Source of the DNA: Phaseolus vulgaris
Lineage: Eukaryota > Streptophyta > Magnoliopsida > Fabales > Fabaceae
Assembly (NCBI RefSeq): GCF_000499845.2
Contig: NC_023749.2
Location: 41,813,585 to 41,877,584, forward strand
Length of the DNA: 64,000 bases
Direction of reading: 5' to 3'
Part shown: positions 48,665-59,696 of the stretch, piece after piece
How positions within the stretch are numbered: the first letter of the stretch is position 1
Layout: every line of letters begins with the position of its first letter
Program-made: the position numbers and the translations under genes
Notes under the pieces: generated by a model
What the model was told of the DNA's origin: nothing
The model's input: the letters and a program-made list of their open reading frames with translations, nothing else
The model's database searches: none

Positions 48665-50079
48665 TGAACACATACGACGTGAGCATAATGCCAGAGTCGA
48701 CATGCTTTCAAGGTTGGTCACTACTAAAAAGAAACGGTTCCATCGTTCGATCATGTATGTAGTTCTTAAGAATCCTAGTGCCAGCATAGATGAGTGCATT
48801 GCCATTGTTGAAAAAGAAACGGTGATGACACCTATGAAAAACTTCCTAGAAAATGGTGAATGTGGAACACAAGAGGAGAAAACAATGAGGCAACAAACTG
48901 CTCGATTTGTCCTTATTGGTTCTAATCTCTACCGTTGAGGGTACACTCGGTTGTTTTTAAAATGTATCTCAACAGAGCAAGCCGACTATGTCATGCGCGA
49001 GATACATGAGGGTGTATGTGGTAGTCACTCGGGAGCATGAACTATGGCTGCTAAAGTACTTAGGACAAGATACTACTAACCGACCATCTGAGGTGACTGC
49101 ACTGAGTTTGTGCGCAAATGTTTAAAGTGCCAAGAGTATGACACCCTATCTCATCAGAGACCGAAAACCTACATTACATCCTCTCTCCACGATCTTTTGC
49201 AAAATGGGGAATGGATATCATTGGACTTTTCAGTCCAGGTAAAGGTCAATGTAAATTCCTCTAAGTTGGAATTGACTATTTCACAAAGTGGATAGATGTC
49301 GAACCTTTGACGGTCATGACAACACGAAATGTTTAAAATTTCGTATTGGAAAATATATTATGTTGTTTTGGCATACCACATATTATCATCACGGACAACG
49401 GTCAACAGTTATCGACCGTGGACTCACAAAGTTTTATGAAAAGCTCAACATCAAACACATCACCAGTTCATTCGAACACCCCCAAATCAATGGACAGGTC
49501 AAAGCTACTCATAAAGTAATTCTTAACAAATTAAAAAAACGACTCGGCCCAACAAAAGGCAAATGGAGCGAAGAACTCATTGAAGTTTTACGGGCTTATC
49601 GCTACACACCTCAGACTACTACTCAGGAAACTCCATACATTCCAACGTACGACACTGAGGCTATGATCCCAATAGAAGTCGGGGAACCCACTCTATGACA
49701 TCAACTATTCGACATTAACATCAACCAGGAGAGCTTATTGGTCGGACTCGACTTAATTAACAAATTTAGAGATAATAGTGTAATAACAGAAAAAGCTTGC
49801 AAGATCCGAGCGGCTAGAAGATACAATTCAAAGGTGGCACCTCGAAGCTTTCAAAAAGGAGATTTGGTTTGGCGAATGCATAATGAGGTTAGGAAAAATG
49901 AAAGGAAGTTTTCAAGCAACTGGGAAGGACAATTCCGGGTTAAAGACATTATGGTCGACAGAGCATATTATTTAGAACATCCGTTAGAAAAAATTGTACC
50001 GAGAACATGGAATGTCACGCATCTCAAAATTTATTACAGCTGGCATATTGAATATTATACTATTTCCGCACTCGGTTAA
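48665..50079 (+). pseudogene. Integrase remnant of the old Tat-like element
   Basis: Frames give SRLVTTKKKRFHRS, then an HHCC-like stretch (EIHEGVCGSHSGA, KCLKCQEY), then the integrase core with TDNGQQ near 49388-49408, HPQINGQVKATHKV and WSEELIEVLRAYRYTPQTTTQETP. The end is VAPRSFQKGDLVWRMHNEV and VPRTWNVTHLK. The second catalytic Asp is still present here, unlike in the younger element. Stops and frameshifts break it in several places. Confidence 0.82.
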
Positions 50080-50408
50080 GGAGAATTTTCGACCGATAAA
50101 ATTTTAACGAGACACTTTAAAATTACATGTTTTTTTAGTTTTGGCGAAAGCGCTACATTACCCATATGGAAGTGGTCACGTAAACCTAATCGATTAAGAC
50201 AATTCGCTTAATAATTAGCAGTCCTTGCTGACTACACAATTAAAAGCACCAAAATGGTCAAGGGCAAAATTCCTTAAAGACGCTTATCCCAGCATACCCC
50301 TATAAACCTAGTTGGTAAAGGCCTTACTGACCGCATGTGTGACATTGTTGATGTGGTCAGGAATATTGCCTTGAAAGTGGTTATCCCACCCTACTCTCAT
50401 AACCTATG
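50080..50408 (+). other. 3' untranslated region of the old Tat-like element, left of the insertion
   Basis: Non-coding sequence between the old integrase gene and the younger element. The last 49 bp (50360-50408) are repeated on the other side of the insertion at 59695-59743. A diverged version of the 38 bp unit at 59747-59822 can be seen near 50205-50230. Confidence 0.6.
50360..50408 (+). repeat. 49 bp flanking duplication, left copy
   Basis: This sequence, from ggaatattgcc to aacctatg, is identical to 59695-59743 except for one C/T difference. It directly abuts the left LTR of the younger Tat-like element. It is about ten times longer than an ordinary LTR-retrotransposon target duplication. 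Confidence 0.85.
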
Positions 50409-50864
50409 TGTTCTCGAACTAGGTAGGGGACTGGGAGAACTATTGTCTTCAGATGTCACTCGGTCGGTCGTGTCTCACGTTCCTCCTTGTCTTCCTCGCC
50501 GAACGGCTCCTCAGACTGGTGGGGTACCTGCAGATGACACTCCAACGCTCAAGTCAGTGGGGTATCGTATTCGGCTGGTTAGAATACTGTAGATAATGAC
50601 GTACCTTCTTCCTTGGAATACGTGATATTTATATTACCTTGATGGGCCCTTGCTGTTGGGCCGGATTAGGGGGTTGTTTAGCGATTAGGGTTGGATTAGG
50701 TCGTTTTCTAACCATGGGTTAACCTTTGCTAATTGGGTCAACCTTTGACTTGAGCACCTTATGTCGGTCGGCCACATATGACACGTGGTCGACCTCGTAC
50801 CTTAAAGTAGGGTCTTGACGCATGGGTTGACCGAGTCCATAGACCGGTCGGTCATCCCGGTACA
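50409..50864 (-). repeat. 3' LTR of the younger Tat-like element
   Basis: The plus-strand left end is tgttctcgaac. On the minus strand the LTR probably starts TGTACCGGGATGACC at 50864, preceded by the purine-rich gggaggcaac. A TATA box on the minus strand (TATAAATA, 50626-50633) lies within it. The right boundary is inferred from the TG rule, because the other copy is clipped there. Confidence 0.8.
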
Positions 50865-51090
50865 GTTGCCTCCCAGGCTCGAGAGATGGTACAGCCGAAG
50901 AGTCTGAAGAATGGGCCTCGGGCGGATTGTGTAATGATGGGTGAAGTGATGTTTTGGGGGCGCCTGAGCGATTGACGTGACGCGCATTTATGAGGGGTTT
51001 TTCTGGGCGCCAAATGATGCGAACCGTTGGATCAAGCGAATCCAACGGTTGAGGTTTTTGCGACGTTTGGAATTCCGAGGTCCTTCCGGG

Positions 51091-51100
51091 CTATAAATAG
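51091..51100 (+). promoter_or_regulatory. TATA box for the antisense gene of the younger Tat-like element
   Basis: CTATAAATAG is a textbook plant TATA box. It sits on the strand opposite to pol and outside the LTR, 107 bp before the first ATG of the two-exon gene at 51207. Transcription would be expected to start about 30 bp downstream, near 51125. It implies that the antisense gene has its own promoter. Confidence 0.6.
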
Positions 51101-51206
51101 GGGCTGGGAACAGTAGTGTTTCACGCGTTATCTTTGTTTGAGCTCTGACTCTTTGAATCAATCCGACCGATCTCAGTTGCCTTCTTCGTTCGTCCAAAGG
51201 TTAGTC

Positions 51207-51272
51207 ATGTCTGCTCTTTCCGAGTCTCCCCCTGCTTGTTCGTCGTCGTCTTCTTCGTCTTCTTCTTCCTCT

Positions 51273-51305
<33 letters not shown>

Positions 51306-53207
51306 GGCCAAGCCGCCCCGGTCGGGGATGTGGGGAGTGTCCATTCTCCGGGGTTGGTAAGGGAAGATGCTGGTAATGCGTCGGACCGTTCGGCCCCCTT
51401 TGAGGGGCTGCGACCCCATATGGGGCCGGCTTGGGTTGATCCCCGGGTGTGTGAGGTGTCGTCCTCCTTTTATACCGATACCTCCGTTGCCGAGTTTTTG
51501 GACGAGGTTCCCGTTTTGAAGGCTTCGGCTGAGGAATCCTTGTTGGCATTTGGTCCTTGTTCTTTGGAGGATCTTGTGTACAGGGAGCGGTCATCTACCG
51601 AGCCTCCCTTTTTCTTCATGTATGGTTGTCTTTTTGCGGACCTGCATGTGTCCCTTCCCTTTGATGCCTTTACGGCCGGGGTTCTGAAGGAGCTCAACGT
51701 GGCTCCGACCCAGCTTCACCCCAACTCGTGGGCGTCTATGCAAGCGTTCCGCATCGTTTGCCGGACGTTTGGGTTGCGCCCTCTTCCTTCTTGCTTTCTT
51801 CATTTTTATTCGTCGTACCCGGCTAAGCTTGCCAGTTGGCAATCGCTGGTCAGCCGGGCGGGTAGCGTGTTGTTCAAGCCCTTCACGACCTCTTATAAGA
51901 ACTTTAAAGAGAAGTTCTTTAAAGTGTACCTGGAGCCGGCTGGGACACGTTACTTTTTTGACGAGGTCGGTCAGTCTTGTTTCCCGCTGTTTTGGTCGAG
52001 GAGTCCAACGAAGATAACGGATTGGCCGAGGCCAGCATATCTGAGCGAGCATGAGCGGCTCATTTTTTCTTTGTTTGATAGCCTCCCCAGGAAGCTTCCC
52101 GCCCGGCCGCTCATGTCGCTGTACAATGCGACCGATCGCGCGGAGGCTTTCGAGGGTATGCTTTTTTCACGCATAGTTTGTTTTGTTTGTTGTACTTATG
52201 CTGACCGACCCCTTGTTGTTTGATTTTCAGAAATCGCGAAGAGAGAAATTCCTCAGGCCGTCGGGATGCTACATTCGTTCAAAAACAAGTTGAACGAGAA
52301 GAGGGGGGCCACCAACGCCAAGCCCCGTGCAGAGGAGGGTGCCCGGGCGAGGCCCTCGAAGAAACGCGGCTGCGAGAGCGGCAACATCGCCCGCACCGTG
52401 CGGGAGGCGGGACAAATGCCGACGCCTCCTCCTAGCCGGTCTGCTAGGAATACTTCCCCACCCACCGACGACTTCAACCGCCCGATCCCAACGGCGGTGG
52501 CGATGCCCGTGTCGACCTCTGGGGGGTCGGCGTTGGCCTTGCTGGGGGGCGACCGATCCTTCAGCCGGGCTGTCTCCTTTCGGTTGCCCCCTGCTGGCCT
52601 TGAGGGGGAAATCAAATCGATCCCCGAGGGCGATCTTCTCAATGGCGGCATTGAGATGATATGCCGGGGACTGGTGCTGGCCAGGCAAGGGGCGGACGCT
52701 TGGAGGGACCGAGTAGAGGAACTTTCCCGCCTCGAGCATGAGCTGCAAGAGGCGGGCCAAAACCTGAAGCAGGCCGTGGAGGCCAACACAACTTGTGAGA
52801 AACAGTTGTGTGCGCAAGCTGCCGAACTGGAGCTGCGTCAGAATCGGCTGGCCGAGCTGGAGAAGGCCGATGCTGAGAAAGCCGCGGAGGTTGCTCGTCT
52901 CCGTAAGGCGTTGGAAGCGGACGACCATCGGGTCGCTTTGATGGGAGAGGAGGTCGCTGCCGAGCGCGAAGGGAAAAAGGCGGCCGAGGCCGAGGTTTTG
53001 AAGACCATGGAAGATACCATGGTTCTTATTAACCAGAGCTTCGACCTTACCGTCCGCCAGGCCGTGGTACTCTATGGTGGTCCTCCTCCTTCCGGTCAAT
53101 TTGACCAAGACATGGAGGTCGTCGACGGGCGTTTGGTCCCTGCGGAGGCCGGCCAGCCCGCTGATGAAGCCGATCCCGCCGGTGCCGTTTTGAATATTGT
53201 AGACTAG
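51207..53207 (+). CDS. Antisense ORF protein of a Tat-like element, two exons, 641 aa (PF04195-like)
   Basis: This gene lies between pol and the 3' LTR but runs opposite to pol. Exon 1 is 51207-52155, the intron is 52156-52230 (75 bp, GTATGC...TTTTCAG) and exon 2 is 52231-53207. Splicing joins the two open frames in phase with no stop. The protein starts MSALSESPPAC and runs into 22 Ser (residues 12-33). A conserved region (about 90-260) with FFFMYGCLFADLHVSLPFD and PNSWASMQAFRIVCRTFGLR resembles the putative gypsy-type domain PF04195. A Pro/Arg-rich linker follows, then a long coiled coil (about 470-577) and an acidic tail ending AVLNIVD. The first ATG in frame is at 51207. Antisense ORFs are known from Tat elements; their function is unknown. 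A remnant homologous at the C-terminus lies at 60244-60600. The frame is uninterrupted, unlike the pol gene beside it. Confidence 0.8.
51240..51305 (+). repeat. TCN trinucleotide repeat encoding 22 Ser
   Basis: A run of tct, tcg and tcc codons lies in exon 1 of the antisense gene. Its mix of codons suggests slippage followed by some point change, or a tract kept for its serine content. Length variation here would not break the frame if it changes by whole codons. Confidence 0.85.
52156..52230 (+). other. Intron of the antisense gene
   Basis: It has GT and AG borders (gtatgc at the start, tgattttcag at the end), is T-rich and contains in-frame stops. Its removal restores a single frame across both exons. 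At 75 bp it is near the lower end of ordinary plant introns. Confidence 0.75.
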
Positions 53208-53557
53208 GCGGTCAGCTTTTATTTTGATCCCTCGGGGCCAGGGTGTGGCCCCCACCTCTTTCGTTTAATAGAATGGTTTTTCCTTCAATTGTTTTTATGC
53301 TATTTCCGGACGAACGGGCCTTTACGATCCGAGTGGGTTGGAATAATTAATCTTAAACCGTGGTAAAATTAACTGAGTAAGAAGAACAAAGTAATCGGTC
53401 GGTAGATGAAATCAACTGAGTGACTCGTGATAATTAAAATCAATCAAGTGATTGTAACGGACTTCGATCAGTCGGTCGTTCTTTAGCGAATTCGATTTAG
53501 ACGAATTTTATTGTGTCTAGGTGAACCTGGGTTCTTAACGAACGTTATGTGTGCATC
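53208..53557. other. Intergenic part between the antisense gene and the tandem repeat
   Basis: Non-coding DNA that should hold the 3' end of the antisense transcript and part of the long 3' untranslated region of the element's own transcript. No further gene was seen. Confidence 0.55.
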
Positions 53558-53808
53558 GGGAGGGTATGCCGGTTGTGGCTATGTTCTGGCCGAGATAGGT
53601 ACGGGTTTCGGGAGGGTATGCCGGTTAAGGCTACATCCTGACCGAACCGTGTGGGTTGCCGGTGGGTATGCCGGTAAAGGCTACGTTCTGGCCGTGCCGT
53701 GTGGGTTACGGGAGGGTATGCCGGTTAAGGCTACGTCCTGGCCGTGCCGTGTGGGTTACGGGAGGGTATGCCGGTTAAGGCTACATCCTGGCCGAACCGT
53801 GTGTGTCA
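53558..53808. repeat. Tandem repeat, about 5 copies of a 50 bp unit
   Basis: Units start at about 53558, 53610, 53660, 53710 and 53760, each beginning gggagggtatgccggtt or a close variant. The first copy is the most divergent; the fourth and fifth are nearly identical. The array lies in the untranslated stretch between the pol 3' end and the antisense gene, the part of Tat elements known to be variable and to spawn tandem repeats. Confidence 0.9.
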
Positions 53809-53903
53809 TTCGTTATATATACCATGTATGAAACGCCTCCTTAAAACCTCTCCGACCGATGGATCGGTCGGGCGAGGAAAGAGTGCGTGTATTTTATTCA
53901 TGC

Positions 53904-56900
53904 TTAGCTGAAATAAAACTTTAGGTGCGTGGCATTCCACGTCCTAGGTACAATTTTTCCCGATAGATGCTCCAAGTGATAAGCCCCCCCTCTCCTACTT
54001 CTCGGATTTGGAATGATCCTTCCCAGTTTGATGAGAACTTGTCGTCCGACTTCCTAGCGTTGCTGCGCATTCTCCAGACGAGGTCGCCTTGTTGAAAGCT
54101 TCTGGGCTGGACCTTTGAGTTGTACCTTCTTGACGCTCGGAGCTTACATGCCGCCTCTCGTATCTTGTTTTTATCTCTAAGCTCGTTCAAGAGGTCGAGG
54201 CCGACCGCCAGACTTTCCTTGTTGAGGGATACGTCAAAGAGTTGGCGTCGAATGGATGACTCCCCGACCTCTACCGGTATCATGGCCTCGGTGTCGTATG
54301 TGAGGTTGTAGGGGGTTTCTTGTGTGGTGGATTGCGGGGTGCAACGGTATGCCCACAAGACCTCGGGCAGCTCCTCCGTCCATCTTCCCTTTGCAGTGCC
54401 GAGCCTCTTCCTTAGTTCGTTCAATAAGACCTTGTTGGCTGCTTCGGCTTGTCCGTTCGTCTGTGGGTGCTCGACGGAGCTTGTGAGGGATTTGATGCCG
54501 AGGTCGTTGTAGAAAGTCATAAGGCCTTGGTCGATGAACTGCCGGCCGTTATTGGAGACTATCGAGTGTGGTATGCCGAATCGGCACACTATGTTCTTCC
54601 ACACAAAATTTTGGACGTTTCGGGCAGTGATGGTGGCTAGTGGTTCGGCCTCTATCCCCTTGGTGAAGTAGTCTACCGCGACTAGCAAGTGCTTTGTTTG
54701 GCCTTTGCCTGGTGAGAACGGGCCGATGATGTCCATCCCCCACATGGCGAACGACCAGGGTGATGTCATGCTGTGCAGTTCTTCTGGTTTTCGGTGGTGG
54801 AGGGGGCCAAACTCTTGGCATTTTTGGCATTTCTTGACATAGTCAGCGCTATCTCCATGAACGGTCGGCCAGTAGTACCCCGCACGGATTATCTTGGCCG
54901 CCATCGTTCGGGCCCCGGAGTGGCTCCCGCACGCTCCCTCGTGGATTTCTTGCAGCACGTATTGGGATTGTTCTTTGGTGAGGCACTTTAGGAGTGGTGT
55001 TGAGTACCCCATACGGTATAGGTCTTGGCCGATCATGGTGTATCGTGCGCACTGTCGTCTGATGCTCTTTTCTTCCCCCGGTTGGCATGTTCCGTGTTCC
55101 AAGTACTGGGTGATCGGGGTCATCCATGTGTGGGTCTCGGTGACTGTCATGCATTCGGCGTCACCTACGCTCGGCTGTGCTAGTCGCACTTGGACGACCG
55201 ATCGGTGATGGCTTTGTTTTTTAGAGGATGCCAGGCGTGAGAGTGCATCGGCACGCTCGTTTTCCTGCCGTGGTATGTGCTCGACCATGACCGTGTCGAA
55301 CTTGGCTATGACGTTGCGGACCGTGTGATAATATCGCTGGAGGAGGGGCTCATTGACCTCAAATTCTCCTTTGATTTGGCCAACGACCAGTTGGGAGTCA
55401 CTCTTGCATGTGACCTCCCGCGCGCCTAGGTCGTTTGCTAAGTTGAGGCCAGCCAGTATGGCCTCGTACTCTGCTTGGTTGTTCGTTGCTTTGAAGGAGA
55501 ACTGGAGGGCTTGCTCAATCAGTAAGTCCCCAGGCCCCTCGAGGACGACCCCGGTGCCACAAGCCGTTTTGTTGGATGAGCCGTCCACGTAGAGGACCCA
55601 CTTGGCCGAGGTTTCTGGATTTCTGGGGAGCTCGGCGGCGAAATCTGCCAAGCATTGGGATTTAATGGTACCTCTCGGTTCGTACCTGATGTCAAACTCT
55701 AAAAGCTCGACCGACCACCCTATCATCCGTCCTGCAAGGTCGGGTTTAGATAAAATTTTGTATATAGGATAGTTGGTCCTTACCCTGATTTCGTGGTTTT
55801 GGAAGTATGGGCGCATCCTCCTCGCGGTCAGCACCAAGGCTAGTGCCACTTTCTCTATCATTTGGTACCTGGTCTCGGCTGCGTGGAGCGTCCGGCTGAC
55901 AAAGTATACTGGGTGTTCTTCGTGGTCCACTTCTTGGATAAGGGCGGCGCTGACCGCTTCCTCTGATACGGCCAGGTAGACTACGATGGGTAGGTTCAGA
56001 CGAGGCTTTTTGATAAAGGCCGACGATGACAGGAACTTTGAGCTGGCCGAAGATTTGTTCGCATTCCTCGTTCCAACTGAATTTCGAAGTTTTGCGGAGC
56101 ATTGTGGCTATCGGCCTGATCCGCTCGGCGAGGCAGGGGACGAATCTGGAAAGTGCTGTTAGCCGGCCGAGTAGCTGCTGAATTTCTTTCAAGTTTTTCG
56201 GGCTTCTCATTTTCGTTATGACCTTGCATTTGTCAGGGTTCGCTTCGATCCCTCTGTGGGTCAGCATAAAGCCGAGGAATTTGCCACCTTCTACGCCGAA
56301 CGCACACTTCTCAGGGTTGAGGCGCATGTTGACCCTTCTCAGAGCGTCGAAAACTTCTTGTAGGCCTTTTATGTGTTGGCCGCACGAGTCGGATTTCACC
56401 ACGATGTCGTCTACGTACACCTCCACGCTTCTGCCGATCATCCCTTTGAAGATCTTGTCCATGAGCCTCTGGTAGGTGGCTCCGGCGTTCTTTAGGTCGA
56501 ACGACATTACCTTGTAGAAGTAGTTGGCGTCGTCCGTCGTAAAAGCCGTTTTGCCTCTATCGCTATGGTGCATGCTGATCTGGTTGTATCCGGAGTAGGC
56601 GTCTAAGAAGCTCAGTATTTTGTGACCGGCCGCTCCGTCCACCAGCCGGTCGATGTTGGGAAGGGGGTATGAGTCTTTGGGGCACGCCTTGTTGAGGTCT
56701 TTATAATCTACACACATCCGCCATTTGCCGCTTGACTTTTTAACCATAACCACGTTGGCCAGCAAAGTGGAGTATCGTGCTTCGGCGATAAAGCCGGCTT
56801 TTAGGAGCTTCTCGGCCTCGCTTCTGGCCGCCAGCCGCTTGTCCTCTCCGTAGTTTCTTTTCTTTTGTGCTACCGGGCGCGCTTCTTTATACACTGAAAG

Positions 56901-59201
56901 GCGATGGGTGATGATGTCCGGATGGACGCCCGGTACGTCGGTCGTTGTCCAGGCAAAGAGATCTACGTTCCTCTTGAGGGTTCGATGAACGCAATCCGCA
57001 TCGGCGGCGGCCATTGCTGTGCCGATGCTCGTGTATCGGTCATCCCCATCGAGTTCGGCCTGGCGCAGCTCGTCCTTGGCTTCGAGTCTTGGCTCGATTT
57101 CTCTTGGATCCAGATCTGCCATGGTGATGGCTTTCTTTGGTTGCGGTGAGTACCGGTGGGGGCTTCTTCCACGGTCGGCGATCTTTCGTTTGGGTGAGCG
57201 GCTGTTGTTGGACCTCTGTTGTGTAGGTTCAACTCGTAGGCTTTCGGCGTAGCATTCTCGGGCGACCTTTTGATCTACGTGGATCGTCAAGATGTCGCCT
57301 GAGAGGGAAGGGAATTTCATTGCTAAGTGGGGCGTGGAGACGATCACTCCGAGCTTGTTGAGGGACGACCTGCCGAGGAGGATGTTGTAGGACGTGTTGA
57401 CGTTTATGACCAAGTATCTGATCTTGAGGGTTTTGCTAGCCCCTTCAAGGCCGAATGTTGTGTATAGCTCTATGTAACCCTTCGTTCCTACGCGTTCCCC
57501 AGAAAAACCGATAACGTGGTCGTTGTAGGGCATCATTTCCTCCTCCGGGATTCTCATGGCTTTGAAGGTCTTCCAGTATAATATGTCGACCGAACTTCCT
57601 TGGTCCACGAGGGTCTTCTTGATCATAAAGTTGTCGATATCGACCGATATCACCATTGGGTCGTCCTGTGTTGGGTCTATCCCCTTGAAATCTTCATCTG
57701 TGAACGTAATCGGTGGCATCCTCGGCCGGGCGGAGACGAGGTTTACTTGGTGGACGGCGCGTAAGTGCTTCTTGCGTGCGCTGTTGGAACTGCCTCCGCC
57801 AGCGAACCCTCCGGCTATGGTGTTAATTACCTCTCGGCCCCTACGAGTGTCGGCTTGTGGGGGGTCGTCCCTTCGTCCCCGTCGGTCTCCGCGCCTATCA
57901 CCCTCTCGTGGACCTGGGGGGGTTCGATCTCTTCTCCTAGGCGTTTGCTCTTTGCATGGGGAGCGACGCGCTTCCCGGGTCCCACGCACAAAGCGTCTGA
58001 GGTGTCCGGCCTGAATGAGCTCTTCTATTTTGTCTTTCAGAGCTTGGCATTCTTCGGTGGAGTGGTCGGTATTCTTGTGGTACCGGCACCTTTTGCTGCG
58101 GTCGGCATTTTCTGGGCTCAAGGCCCTTCGAGGCGGTGGTATCAGCTCGGCGCTCAGGGCCTCTTGCAAAATTTTGCTCCTATTCGCGTTCAGAGGCGTG
58201 TAGCGGGAGAAGCGGGGTCCTCGGTTGTCCCTTTTTTGGTCTCGGCCAGTTCGTGACCTTCCTTGCCGTTCCCTGTCCTCCTTCTTTTCTCCGCTTGCCT
58301 CGGCCCGGGCGTTGTTCCTGAATTCGCGAAGTTCCTCTAGCTGCATGAATTTCGCCGCTCGGCGTCTAAGGTCATCGAGGTTGGTAGCAGGCTGCATACA
58401 CAGGCTATCAGCAAACGGACCGGGTCTAAGGGCGGTCAGCATGTGGTGCATAGCCACCTCGGGACTGAGGTTGCGAATGCTCATAGCGGTTTTGCTGAAC
58501 CGATCGATGAACGTTCTGAGGGACTCTCCCTTCTCTTGGCGAATGCCGACCAGGGCTATGGATGTTAGATGGAGGCGGCGGCTTGTTGCGAACTGGACAT
58601 CGAATTTCACTATCAGGGTCTCGAAACAATCTATCGAGTTTGCAGGGAGTTTGGTGAACCAGCTCAGAGCGCCTCCCTTTAGGGAGGTGGGGAAGACTCG
58701 GCAAAAGACCGCGTCGTCTGTGGTGTACAGGCTCATATGTGTTCTGTACGCGTTCACGTGCTCATTGGGGTCGGTCGTTCCATCGTACCGATCCCTGTTG
58801 AAGCCTTTCCATTTGTCCGGCAGGGGGGTATCCATGACGCGGTCAGTAAAGGGATGACGCCGATCTGGGCCCGCCGTGGCGGTAGTGTTGGCTGTTTTGC
58901 TAGGATGGGACTCCCCGTCCATTTCCAGAGTGAAGTCGTTTTTCGTATCCTTCTCGGCCTGGAGGCCGGCACCGGTGGCGTAGGACTTGCCGGCCTGGTT
59001 GGTCACGGCGAGGGACGGTACCCCCTCGACCAGCCTCTTCATTCGTTTGTTTTCTTCCTGGAGGCTTTTGATTTCTTCCTCGTTCTTCTTAGCGGCCTCC
59101 TCGTGTGCCTTCTTCATCTCTGCTAACTCCTTCTGGAGGGCTATCATCATTGCCGTTTGGTCTGCCTCGGTCATGCTTGCCATGCTACAGGTTGATACCA
59201 T
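53904..59201 (-). pseudogene. Gag-pol of the younger Tat-like element, two frameshifts and altered integrase
   Basis: From ATG 59201 the frame encodes a coiled-coil start, a gag domain (GALSWFTKLP), a Cys/His site CRYHKNTDHSTEEC starting at C372, and protease VDQGSSVDILYWKTF (Asp533). Reverse transcriptase follows with DYKDLNKACPKDSYPLPNID and YVDD at 56406-56417 (residues 929-932). A frameshift near 56031-56045 moves the reading into the frame that holds the first RNase H (PVYFVSRTLHAAETRYQMIEK), the archaeal-type RNase H (YVDGSSNKTACGTGVVLEGPGD) and integrase (HHCC site, MDIIGPF, HPQTNGQAEAANKV). The second integrase catalytic position reads SNNG instead of the usual DNG (codon 54551-54553). 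A second indel in a run of 7 C (53984-53990) shifts the last few residues; without it the gene would end at 53904. Two RNase H domains place it in the Tat lineage. Confidence 0.88.
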
Positions 59202-59235
59202 CTACTGCTGTGGTTGCTTCTGGCTCTCCTCGGGC

Positions 59236-59253
59236 CCCACGGTGGGCGCCAAT
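59236..59253 (-). other. Primer-binding site of the younger Tat-like element
   Basis: On the minus strand, two bases after the LTR end, the sequence is TGGCGCCCACCGTGGG. Sites of this form are common in Tat-type gypsy elements. The gag ATG lies only about 35 bp further on. Confidence 0.75.
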
Positions 59254-59696
59254 TGTTCTCGAACTAGGTTGGGGACTGGGAGAACTATTGTCTTCAGATG
59301 TCACTCGGTCGGTCGTGTCTCACGTTCCTCCTTGTCTTCCTCGCCGAACGGCTCCTTAGACTGGTGGGGTACCTGCAGATGGCACTCCAACGCTCAAGTC
59401 AGTGGGGTATCATATTCGGCTGGTTAGAATACTGTAGATAATGACGTACCTTCTTCCTTGGAATGCGTGATATTTATATTACCTTGATGGGCCCTTGCTG
59501 TTGGGCCGGATTAGGGGGTTGTTTAGCGATTAGGGTTGGATTAGGTCGTTTTCTAACCATGGGTTAACCTTTGCTAATTGGGTCAACCTTTGACTTGAGC
59601 ACCTTATGTCGATCGGCCACATATGACACGTGGTCGACCTCGTACCTTAAAGTAGGATCTTGACACATGGGTTGACCGAGTCCATAGACCGGTCGG
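59254..59696 (-). repeat. 5' LTR of the younger Tat-like element, outer end clipped
   Basis: It matches 50409-50851 with about 8 differences and keeps the minus-strand TATA box (59471-59478). It lacks the last 13 bp (tcatcccggtaca on the plus strand) that the other LTR has. The 49 bp flanking repeat begins in its place, overlapping by the two bases gg. Confidence 0.85.

Larger units (their letters stand above)
50409..59696 (-). mobile_element. Tat-like Ty3/gypsy retrotransposon, minus strand, nested in an older one
   Basis: LTRs lie at 50409-50864 and 59254-59696. Read on the minus strand, the LTR ends GAGAACA and is followed two bases later by TGGCGCCCACCGTGGGGC, a typical primer site. Gag-protease-RT-RNase H-second RNase H-integrase follow, then a tandem repeat region, then a gene on the opposite strand, then the 3' LTR. 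Over the 443 bp shared, the LTRs differ at about 8 positions by my hand count. The outer end of the 5' LTR lacks about 13 bp, and a 49 bp repeat flanks the element. GC content is visibly much higher than in the surrounding DNA. Two frameshifts and an integrase active-site change make it defective. Confidence 0.9.

Noticed and set aside
52269..53255. A 328-codon minus-strand frame and several other frames opposite the antisense gene
   Set aside because: The plus-strand frame has the conserved domain, coiled coil, splice sites and a homologous remnant elsewhere. The opposite frames are shadows in GC-rich DNA.
53511..53831. A 106-codon plus-strand frame with repeating peptide
   Set aside because: It is a translation of the 50 bp tandem repeat; such a frame is open only because the repeat lacks stops in it.
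57556..59427. Plus-strand frames of 60-210 codons across the younger gag-pol
   Set aside because: They overlap a well-supported minus-strand gag-pol with clear domains; the plus-strand translations show no motif.
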